DNA of 64,000 bases, from assembly GCA_026874595.1 (NCBI GenBank), contig CM049311.1, positions 65,387,953 through 65,451,952 on the forward strand. Reading direction: 5' to 3'. The notes under the pieces were generated by a model. It searched no databases and was not told where the DNA came from. It was given only the letters and a program-made list of their open reading frames with translations. The translations under genes were made by a program, and so were the position numbers. This document shows positions 25,301 to 37,300 of the stretch, one piece after another. Within the stretch, counting starts at the first letter, position 1. Every line of letters begins with the position of its first letter. The DNA comes from Sipunculus nudus. Taxonomy: Eukaryota > Annelida > Sipuncula > Golfingiida > Sipunculidae.

Positions 25301-28300
25301 GAGATGTATACATGAAACACTACAAGTGAAACTAGAGATGTATACATGAAAAACTACAAGTGAAACTAAAGATATAAACATGAAACACTCAAAGTAACAC
25401 TAGAGAGATATACAGGAAACACTACAGGTAAAACTAGAGATGTATACATGAAACACTACAAGTAAAACTAAAGAGATATACATGAAACACTACAGGTAAA
25501 ACTATAGAAGGGTATACATGAAACACTACAGGTAAAACAAAAGATTTATACATGAAACACTTCATGTAAAACTAGAGATGTATACATGAAACACTACTGG
25601 TAAAACTAGAGATGTATACATGAAACACTACAGAAGAACAAGAGATTTATACATGAAACAGGACAGGTGAAACTAGAGATGTATACATGAAACAGGACAG
25701 GTGAAACTAGAGATGTATACATGAAACACTACAGGTGAAACTAGAGATGTATACATGAAACACTACAAGTGAAACTAAAGATATAAACATGAAACGCTCA
25801 AAGTAACACTAGAGAGATATACAGGAAACACTACAGGTAAAACTAGAGATGTATACATGAAACACTACAATCAAAACTAGAGAGATATACATGAAACACT
25901 ACAGGTAAAACTAGAAGGTTATACATGAAACACTACAGGAAAACAAAAGAGATATACATGAAACACTACATGTAAAACTAGAGATGTATACATGAAACAC
26001 TACAGGTAAAACTAGAGATGTATACATGAAACACTACAGGTAAAACTAGAGATGTATACATGAAACACTACAGGTAAAACTTGAAGGGTATATATGAAAA
26101 ACTACAGGTAAAACAAAAGAGATATACATGAAACACTACATGTTAAACTAGAGATGTATACATGAAACACTACAGGTAAAACTAGAGATGTATACATGAA
26201 ACACTACAGGTAAAACTAGAGATGTATACATGAAACACTACAGGTTAAACTAGGAAGATATACATGAATTGCTACTAATTAAACTAAAAGCATTAAATAA
26301 TTTTAATATAATAATTCATATTAAAGTTTTATATTTTTTTCTGAATCTGTCATGATTTTCATAATCAAGCATTTGTCAGTGTCTTTATTAAAATAAGATA
26401 ATTGCAGACTTATATTCTCATCCACAAAATGACCTGCTAACACTGCCCTGTTAACTACAAGCTTACAGCCCATGAATGCTTGGACTATTTAAGCTAAATA
26501 TAGTACAGTGGATTCTGCTTTATAACAACTGCTATTTGTCACAGCCATAATTGCAATAAAGTGTAAATTTCTATAAAGTGAAATTCTGTATGGCAGCCAA
26601 ACCAATTTTAATGAATGCAGAGAGCAAGCCTCATTCCAATCGGTAGCTACAGAATAAGACATGCCTTATTGAGAGCTGAATTAAGTTGAAAGAATATAAA
26701 CAGAAAAAGGGAATCTTAATTTTGATACCACTCATTTTTATTTCACTGCAGTGAAATTCCTCACTATCAAAAGACCTTTGTGACCATAAATTAAAGTGTA
26801 AATAATTAATAAAAGTGAAATAAATTTGATAGCAAGAACATAAATTCAATTCTGCTTAGATTGCCAATAGAATCCTTTGGATGAGTTACACAATGATCAT
26901 TGAGATCGTAAAGCAATGACTTGACCCCTATCAAAACATCCCGGTATCTTAGTTCTTCTTATTACCAACAGAGGGCACTTGATGAGTTTGTTAAAAGGGC
27001 TTTGGGAGGTCAGTATATGTTAGTCAAACAATCTAATAGGAGCAGTTCTGATCATTAGTGAATACAGTGGTCTGTCTATTTGAAAGTTAATTTGGCAAAA
27101 GCTATTGAGACACTGGTATACATAATGTAGGTGGTCTTTATAGGTGCCAATACTCTGTTTGTCAATCACTCTGTTTATTATTTGTCCATTGGTTGCACCA
27201 CCTGTTATTTTTTGCGAATGTTAGTTAATTGACCCAGATTTCAGGAAATTTTTATTGCAAATAATTAAACACTGTACTTATGCATATAAATAATATCAGG
27301 ATATTTTTGTGGTGTTCAAAACTGAAATGGTTTTGGATTTGCTTTCTATTGCAAATAAACAGAAATTTCTGTTTAGTGAATTGAAAATATGAAGAGATTA
27401 TGATACCTGACAAGCCTCTGCTAGCTGACCCTGCTCAGACCTAATTATCATAAGCCCCTTACCAAAGCAGAAATTTAGTATATCATCAAAAAAGGTGAGA
27501 TTAGTACTAACCTGTTACTGACATTATAAATGACTCAAAAAAATAAAAAAATCAAATAACTTGATACCTGCCATGTGTAGTCTTATGTTTCTTGATTTGT
27601 ATTAGTAACTCTGTTGTTTCTCAGTGGCGTGTTTTATGATAAGAATGGTAATCCATTTATTTATAATTTGTAAAGCTCTTGTTTTCATTAAAATTGAAGT
27701 TTGTAAAAAAAAAAAAAATTTATTGTCTTGTACATTCTCTCACCCACAGAAGCCGTCCTGGTAAACGGCAGGGAGCGACGTGATCTGTGCTCTGATACTT
27801 ACTACATCCCTGCCGGTGAGTAGTAATAAACCTGTGTCTCTGTAGTTGTCTGCCTTTGATACAGCCTGCCTCTCTCTTTGATATACATAACTCCTTTTCA
27901 AGTATTTACATAGTTAATTTGATATATGTGAGGAGTTTTTATGTACTTTTGCTGTATGCCCAGAGGTCACAGCAAAATGAGCATTACTGTTAATTTTACA
28001 TTTCAGTTTGCAGTATAATCAGGAATATTAAATAACTTACATGGTTGGTTGGTGAAATCTGATATAAATATGCAAAATGAGGATGATTTCTTGAAATTAT
28101 TCCTATTAACATTATTTCAGCATGGGAAAAGGAGAAAGTTTATGTAGTATATGGCACAAAGAGAGACGTCACGATGTTTGAGAAGCCTCAAAAACATGAA
28201 ATCGCAGCACCAAGAATCATTTTCACTAACGAAGATGACATCACAGGTAGGTGAACAAGGGAATATTCAGCATGTGCTGAATAAGGTAATAGGTAAAACT

Positions 28301-31300
28301 GTGTTATAGGAGATCTATTGACTCCCATTGACTCTCTACCCCATGCATAAGGAAGCCATTTTTAGCCCAGCTGACTGAAAGTAATCTGGGTTATAATGGA
28401 CAAACATTTCTGCATGTAAAGTACAAAATATGATCCCCTAAGGGAGACATATACTACACACTACAAGGTCATGACCTTGTAAGACCTTTAATGGTCGCCA
28501 ATGCTCCTTTCAGAGTGCAATTCAAAACTGTTTCAAAGTGTATTGAATGCAAATTTAGCATTCACACAACAGTAAAAACTATATTTGACCCATTTTTGCC
28601 TAAAGCGTTTTGAATTTAGCTGAGGAGTTTTTTTCAGAATGTTTCAAATGTTAATTGAATTATCCACTGCTACAGTGCCATATGTTAATAGGATTGGAAC
28701 TGATTTGATCAATTCACATTGTCCAAACTATTTTAAAACTTTTTTTGTGTGTGAAGTGGGTTGGAGACAGCCTGGAACCATCATGAGTTGACAAATGTTG
28801 CATGCAGTAATACACTGGAGAGATATAACTGACATCGTAGTTTATTTCTAATGCCCTCACTGAAAGTGTGCAAACATCATAATCCTTTTTTAGCTCAGCT
28901 GACTGAAAGTCAACTGAGCTATACCGATCACTATATGTCCTTCGTCCATCTGTCCGTCCATTAACCAGGCACAAATCCTAACCGCTGGACCTAGAACCTT
29001 GTTACTTGTGATTCTGAGAGGTCCATGAAAAATCTCCTTGGAAACCAGAAATTAGGTCTCTGTTACCCATATCCTTCGAGCTATGGTGCCCCAAAGTACC
29101 CCTGAGAAAAGTAAAAAATTTCATACAAAAACTTCAATATCTCATTAACTACTTGACTGATGGTCATAATATTTTTGGCATACATATTGATCATGAGAAG
29201 TTCCATCAGATCCTGCAGACTGGTGGCGCCACCTGTATTGTTCGATTTTTTACGATTTTTTTTCTCTATTTTTGAGACCTTTAAGGATGCGGTCATCTGT
29301 TAACTTGGCACAAATGGTTATGACTGGACCTAGAATCTTCATTCTCGACACACTGAGAGAACTATGAAAAGTCTCCATGAAAACCAGAAACTAGGTCTCT
29401 GTTACCCTTATCCTTCGAGCTATGGGGCCCCAAAGTACCCCCCAGAATAGTAAAAAATTTCATACAAAAACTTCAACATCTCATTTACTACATCACTGAT
29501 AGTCATGATTTTTGGCATATGTATTGATCATGAGAAGTTTCATCAGTTTCTGCAGACTGGTGGCGCCACCTGTATTTTTCAATTTTTACGAATTGTTTTC
29601 TCTATTTTTGAGACCTTTAAAAATATGAACAGCTGTTAACAGGGCACAAATCATAAAGACTGGACCTAGAATCTTAATTCTTGACACACTGAGAGGTCCT
29701 TTGAGCTATGGGGCCACAAAGTACCCCCCCAGAAAAGTAAAAAATTTCATACAAAAACTTAAATATCTCAATAACTACATCACTGATGGTCATGATTTTT
29801 GGCATACATATTGATCATGAGATGTTCCATCAGTTCCTGCAGACTGGTGGCGCCACCTGTATTTGTTTGGGATTTTTTACGATTTTTTTCTCTATTTTTG
29901 AGACCTTTTAAGATATGAACATCTGTTAACAGGGCACAAACCTAGAATCTACATTCTTGACACACAGGGAGACCCATGAAAAGTCTCCATGGAAACCTGA
30001 AATAAGGTCTCTGTTACCCATATTCTTTAAGCTTTATGGCTCCAGAATACCCCCCAAAATAATGGAAAATTTGATACAAAAACTGCAGTATCTCAATAAC
30101 TACAACACGATTTTTCCGAAACTTACACCAATTATCGGGTCACATGTGAACTGGTGCCTAACCAATTTGTGTTGACCTCTGACTCTTCCTCTCTGCCCAG
30201 CGTCCATTTGTGCGTCTGTTTCCACATATAAACCCTCATATCTCGGGAACCGTTTGACCAATCAGGAAATAAAATTTATACTAATGTAGCCCTAGCTTTA
30301 TAACATACACAAAAAATGGTGGCGCCACCTGTAACCATGTTTGCACAGTGTCCATCTGTTCATCTGCCTTGGGTTAAAATCACTCATAACTCTGCAGTGA
30401 ATTGACTAATTCACCTGAAATTCGGCATGCGTATACATCCTGGATAGCTTTCTTGATTTAATGACAGGTGGGGCCACCTACATTCATGTTCACGCTGCAG
30501 ACATCCAAGCTCATATCTCGGGAACCGTTTGACCGTATAGGAAATATAATTTATACAAATGTAGATCTTGGATAGCTTTGTAACATACACATAAAATGGT
30601 GGCGCCACCTGTAACCATGTTTGCACAGTGTCCATCTGTTCATCTGCCTTGGTTAAAATCACTCATATCTCTGCAGTGAATTGACTAATTCACCTGAAAT
30701 TCCGCATGCATATACATCCTGGATAGCTTTCTTGATTTTATGATAGGTGGGGCCACCTACATTCATGTTCACGCTGCAGACATCCAAGCTCATATCTCAG
30801 GAACCATTTGACCGATCAGGAAATAAAATTTATACAAATGTAGCCCTTGGATAGCTTTATAACATACACATAAAATGGTGGCGCCACCTGTAACCATGTT
30901 TGCACAGTGTCCATCTGTTCATCTGCCTTGGTTAAAATCACTCATATCTCTGCAGTGAATTGACTAATTCACCTGAAATTCCGCATGCGTATACATCCTG
31001 GATAGCTTTCTTGATTTTATGATAGGTGGGGCCACCTACATTCATGTTCACGCTGCAGACATCCAAGCTCATATCTCAGGAACCATTTGACCGATCAGGA
31101 AATAAAATTTATACAAATGTAGCCCTTGGATAGCTTTTTAACATACACAAAAAATGGTGGTGCCACCTGGAACCATGTTTGCACAGTGTCCATCTGTTCA
31201 TCTGCCTTGTGTTAAAATCACTCATATCTCTGCAGTGAATTGACTAATTCACCTGAAATTCCGCATGCGTATACATCCTGGATAGCTTTCTTGATTTTAT

Positions 31301-34300
31301 GATAGGTGGGGCCACCTACATTCATGTTCACGCTGCAGACATCCAAGCTCATATCTCAGGAACCATTTGACCGATCAGGAAATAAAATTTATACAAATGT
31401 AGCCCTTGGATAGCTTTTTAACATACACAAAAAATGGTGGTGCCACCTGTAACCATGTTTGCACAGTGTCCATCTGTTCATCTGCCTTGTGTTAAAATCA
31501 CTCATATCTCTGCAGTGAATTGACTAATTCACCTGAAATTCCGCATGCGTATACATCCTGGATAGCTTTCTTGATTTTATGATAGGTGGGGCCACCTACA
31601 TTCATGTTCACGCTGCAGACATCCAAGCTCATATCTCAGGAACCATTTGACCGATCAGGAAATAAAATTTATACAAATGTAGCCCTTGGATAGCTTTATA
31701 ACATACACAAAAAATGGTGGTGCCACCTGTAACCATGTTTGCACAGTGTCCATCTGTTCATCTGCCTTGGGTTAAAATCACTCATATCTCTGCAGAGAAT
31801 TGACTAATTCACCTGAAATTCGGCATGCGTATACATCCTGGAAAGCATTCTTAATTTTATGACAGGTGATGCCACCTACATTCACATTCACGCTGATGAC
31901 ATCCAAGCTCATATCTCAGGAACTGTTTGACAGATCAGGAAATATAATTTATACAAATGTAGCCCTTGGATAGCTTTATAACATACACAAAAAATGGTGG
32001 CGCCACCTGTAACAATGTTTGCACAGTGTCCATCTGTTCATCTGCCTTGGGTTAAAATCACTCATATCTCTGCAGTGAATTGACTAATTCAACTGAAATT
32101 TGGCATGCATATACATCCTGGATAGCTTTCTTGATTTTATGACAGGTGGCGCCACCTACATTCACGTTCACACTGATGACATCCAAGCTCATATCTTGGG
32201 AACCGTTTGACCAATTGGGCCAAAATTTTGCATGTGTATAGATCTCACATAGCTCTTTATCATACACAAAACTGGTGGTGCCACCTGCAACCATTTTTGC
32301 ACAGAGTCCATCTAATTGTCTGCCATGGGACAATGTCACTCATATCTCGGCAGTGGTTTGATATATCTGCCTAAAATTTTGCAGTTTTATACATCCTCGA
32401 TAGCTTTCTTGATTTTATGACAGGTGGCGCCACCTACATTCTAGTTAACGCTGCATACATCCAAGCTCAAATCTCAGGAACCATTTGACTGAATGGGCCA
32501 AAATTGTGCATGTGTTTAGATCTCACATAGGTCTTTATCATACACAAAACTGGAGTGGCAACCTGCAACAATTTTTGCACAGCGTCTGTCTGTTTGTCTG
32601 CCATGGGATAATGTCACTCATATCTCCGCAGTGGTTTGATGTATCTGCCTAAAATTTTGCAGCTTTATACATCCTGGATAGCTTTCTTGATTTTATGACA
32701 GGTGGCGCCACCTACATTCTAGTTTACGCTGCAGACATCCAAGCTCATATCTCTGGAACCGTTTGAACGATTGGGCCAAAAATTTGCATGTGTATAGATC
32801 TCACACAGGTCTTTATCATACACAAAACTGGAGGGGCCACCTGCAACCATTTTTGCACATTTTACACAGCGTTTGTCTGTTTGTCTGCCGAGGCCTAAAA
32901 TCACTCATTTCTCTGTAGTGGTTTGACATAACTGCCTAAAATTTTGCAGGTTTATACATCCTGGACAGCTTTCTTGATTTTATGACAGGTGGCGCCACCT
33001 AAATTCTAGTTAACGGTGCACACATCCAAGCTCATATCTCAGGAACCATTTGACCGATTGGGCTAAAATTGTGTATGTGTTTAGATCTCACATTGGTCTT
33101 TATCATACACAAAACTGGAGGGGCCACCTGCAACCATTTTTGCACAGCGTCTGTCTGTTTGTCTGCCGTGGGCTAAAATCACTCATATAAATGTAGTGGT
33201 TTGACTTTTCTGCCTAAAATTTTGCATATGTATACAACTTGAACAGCTTTCTGGATATGTGATAGGTGGCACAACCTACATACACATTTAGGCTGCTGAC
33301 ATTAATGCTAATATGCAACATACCTCGCTCTATTTCCCCTTGCCACTCAATCCATGCCTCACTTCACCCGTTCCACTCTGATTTTGGGGATACACGTAGT
33401 CACTTGTTGGCTACCCATATTCTAGTTTTTAAAGTTTACACATTTTTTCTCTATTTTTGAGATATATAAATACAGACTAATCTTTGCCTGTTGGTTAATC
33501 TGTTTGATGCTTCAGTTGAATGAGTATATACTACCATTCTGATGATAAAATTTCCTTTTGCGAATCTCTTCCCAGTCAGCGGAGCATCATGACCCATGGG
33601 TCACTTGTTTAATTAGGATTGGCTGGTCATTTCAAAACAAAACAGACATATATATATTGTATAAATAAAAGTAAAATAGAAGAAATCAGTGAAAACCCTA
33701 GAAGAATTAATGTTATAATATGACACACTTCTCTGAACAAGACAAATCACTAATCGGGACAAATTTGTCACATCCCCTTAGTGTGTGAGGAATTTTACTG
33801 TATATATATATATATTTCTGAATCTTCAAACCTACTCACCATATCACTTTAAAATATGCATGACGTTTGATATCTTCTTAACGTTTCAGCTGTGGCAGTG
33901 CATTATCACAGACAGTTTGTGTTTGTGGCTGACCTTGCAAAGAATCTCATTCGTTTCTCGTGGAGCCCTGACAGGAATTTCAGTGAACTAAAGAATCTCA
34001 GACGCCTGTCTAGCGTGATCACCAGCTTGTCTGTGGACTGGCTCTATGATGATATATATTACTCAACCTCTGACAGTGTAAGTAGTTAGAGTGGCATATT
34101 TTTTAATTAGTGTGAAGTTATCAAGGCTTCCACCAACTCCTATATTTCCTAAATTTTTCTGTCCTTTTATTTGTAAAAATAATATACTATATTTTGCATT
34201 ATTTAGACATTTATCTCCTATATTTTCCATATATTTTTTCACTGGAAAATAATGATTCTGGTACAGCTGTTATTATTGAATTAATACATAGACCTGTTGG

Positions 34301-37300
34301 TGATTAACCATGCAAGATTCATGATTGAGCTGTAAAAACTCCAATACTTTCCTGTAAACTCCTATAAATTCCTACATTTTTGCCTCAAGTCATCCTATAA
34401 AATTCTTGCATTTCTTCATGACCTATTGGGAGACCTTATCTTATATATAAACTGCCTTGTATCTAACATTTGCCTCAAGGTTACACTCTTATTTTTACAG
34501 TTACACCGTAGCAAGTTACATGTGCTTTGCTTCAAGCAGTCAGATAAAATCCCAAGTCAAGTGATATCCTGCTAATCAAAAATTACATTCAAGTCATGAT
34601 ACTAAAACAAATCTGATCATTAATCAGATCACCCTGTTTATATCCTTTGTGCTTAATGTTTCCTGATAATAATGAATAGTGCCATTTTCTCACTGAATAA
34701 ACTTTTGTCAAAGTATCCTTCAAGAAAATCAAATTAAATTACTTCTGACTTGCTTGGTTGTTATGACCTTAATTCTCCACAAAATTTCACCAAAATCTGC
34801 ACCTTAACCCTGTGAGCAAAATTGTCAACAGACAAACCAACAGGAGCGAAATATATCTCGTTGAGGAGATAAAATGATACGGCTAAATCTGATTTGTGTA
34901 TAAGTATCTTAATATATTAATGTTGTAATGTCCTATTTAATGCCTATCTAGCATTTTATAAAGGAATCCTGCTATAATTTCAGGATGTTGGTGTGGTCCA
35001 GAAAAAGTGTTATTTCGTTCTAAATGTTGACTTTCATGTCACATCCCCTCGCCTTTAGCAAACTCTTGTCTGGTTAATCCTCTGAATTATTCCACACATG
35101 GCTGCTGTCAGGGATCACCATGGTCTGTACAGACTAAAATGTGGATGTGGCAGGCTGCGTGACATAGAGCATATACAGTGCACAGGTACAACTCTACTAG
35201 TGTAAAGTAATATGATAAATGTTCTTTGTGCTTACAGATAAGTCTGTGTAACATTGATGGTGAAGACTGCAGGATTGTCAGAGAGGGTGTACCAGAACCT
35301 GCAAAGTCTATCCTAGTGGACGCTTACAACGGGTAAAATTATCATCAGTTTTTGGTTTATGAATGATTATGAAAAGGTTATGTTGCTATGTCAGAATCAA
35401 TAACAAGAGGCTCACTTATATTTATTTAATCAGCACACCTGGCGGCAACTGGATTAATTGTATCCATAAAACAGTGTTTAGGATACTTTGTTTTCAGCTG
35501 GATGCTGCCACCACAACCGCATAGGTTTCTGGAGAACTCGATCTTTGTAACAACTGGACATAGTTTTATGAAACTCTGAATTATAATCAGGTCACTAATT
35601 TTAGGTTGACCTCTGACCTATCCTCTTTGCAGCAAAGAGTGCCCATTTATGCATCTGTTTTAACACATAAACCCACATATCTTGGGACTGATTTGACCAA
35701 TTAGGCTGAAATTCTGCATGAGTATAGCTCTTGGGTATCTTAATATCATACACAAAACTGATGGCGCCATCTACAACCATTTTTGCACAGGGCCCATCTG
35801 TTTGTGTGCCTTGAGCTAAAATCATCACTCATGTCTCTGCAGTGGTTGGACTTATTTGCCAGAAATTTTGCACATAAAGACATCATGGATAGGTTTCTCA
35901 ATAAATGACAGATGGTGCAACCTACAATCATGCAGACATCCTTGCTAATATATCAGGACTGGTTTGATTTTTTGCATGTTTACAGATCCGACATACCTCT
36001 ATATCATACACAGAACTGGTGGTGCCACCTGCAGCTACTTTTGCATCATCATCACAAGGTGTCCATCTGTTTGTCTGTCTAGGGTAAAAATCTCATACTC
36101 GTTCATTGAGTTGGCAAGTGGCATTACCTACAATCATGTTTACATGGCAGACATCAATGCTAAGATCTAAGGACTGGTTTGACATATCAGCCTAACCCTA
36201 ATTGTCACAATCCCCACCCCTTCAATAATGCAACACGTGTCACTTTATTTCCACTTACCACTCAATTCATGTCTCACTTCACCCATACTAATCTGATTTC
36301 AGTGGATACATGTGTTGCTTGACAAATACCAATATTCTAGTTCTGAATTGTATTTATTTTATCATTCAAGCAAGAAAATATGTTGCATGTTCAGCAGCCC
36401 TTAATTTATAATGCCTCTTTCAATCTGAATAGGCCCTCAATGTCTTTGTTGCATTGTGATACAGCTTTAAAATTATGTCAGAACTTGTCCAGTTTGCTGT
36501 ACAAACAATTTCAGAAGATTGTATTTATTTATTGATTGATTCTCATCAGAGCCATCTGTTATCAGACCGATCTGTTGTCAGAGCCATCAGTTATCATATT
36601 AATTCAAGTCATAACAATCAGTTATCGTCTGCCCAGCCCTAATGGTAAACTTGTCTTTCTCCTATCTTTGTATCCATGTACGTAAGGACACATGATACTG
36701 TACATCCTCAGTTTAAAAAACTGGAACGTGGGATGATTTTATACTCCCGAATAAATATGATAACACCTTGATAAATTTTCAAGTGACATCATACCTAAGA
36801 TATAAAACTTATTTTGTGTCAACAGTATAAATTTTCAGTATAGATTATCTCCTATAGATTTACTCCTTAAACAGCAGTCTCATTACATTGCTTCAGGTAA
36901 TCCATTTCATTCAGCCACTATCTGCATTGGGAGCATTTGTCATAGACCCAGAACACTGCATGTCAGACTTAAACTTATGCAGTGTTCAGGTCATGTTTAA
37001 GCCCAGGGTCAACACTTTGTCAATACATGTTGTGAAAAATTCCTCTACATACAAATTTATAGGTTGCACTAACAAAACATTTTACAAATTGGTTTCTCTT
37101 TCAGTCATTTGTTTTGGTCTGGACCAAATGAAGGTATATATCAGCTGTTTCTGGCTTCATACGATAAGAACGAAGCCCGGCTTGAGGCCCGACATGAGGT
37201 TATTGAGAGCAACATCACAGCATTCATGGTGAATTATCGGGAAAATCTTTTATACTTCCCACAAGGAACATTTTTAATGGAGTACTCTCTAAATGACATG

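Larger units (their letters stand above)
28886..33610 (+). mobile_element. Hairpin-ended interspersed repeat, copy 3 (4.7 kb, expanded by internal tandem arrays)
   Basis: The 5' hairpin AGCTCAGCTGAC-TGAAA-GTCAACTGAGCT begins near 28889, followed by TCCATCTGTCCGTCCATTAAC. The 3' end near 33574-33610 reads CAGTCAGCGGAGCATCATGACCCATGGGTCACTTGTTT. The interior is almost entirely two tandem arrays: units of 287-337 bp at about 28.95-30.1 kb and ~280-bp units at about 30.2-33.3 kb. No transposase recognised. Minus-strand open frames inside are repeat artefacts. Confidence 0.7.

Noticed and set aside
26503-27080. Pogo-like element bounded by TACAGTGG motifs
   Set aside because: Both motifs point the same way and no inverted partner was found.
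30411-32904. Minus-strand frames with VAGGTTSFVYDKELCEIYTHA-type peptides
   Set aside because: They recur at the period of the 280-bp array, change with each repeat, and have no domain.
36888-37232. 114-codon frame overlapping the propeller 1 exon
   Set aside because: Different reading frame from the exon and begins in the intron; a shadow.
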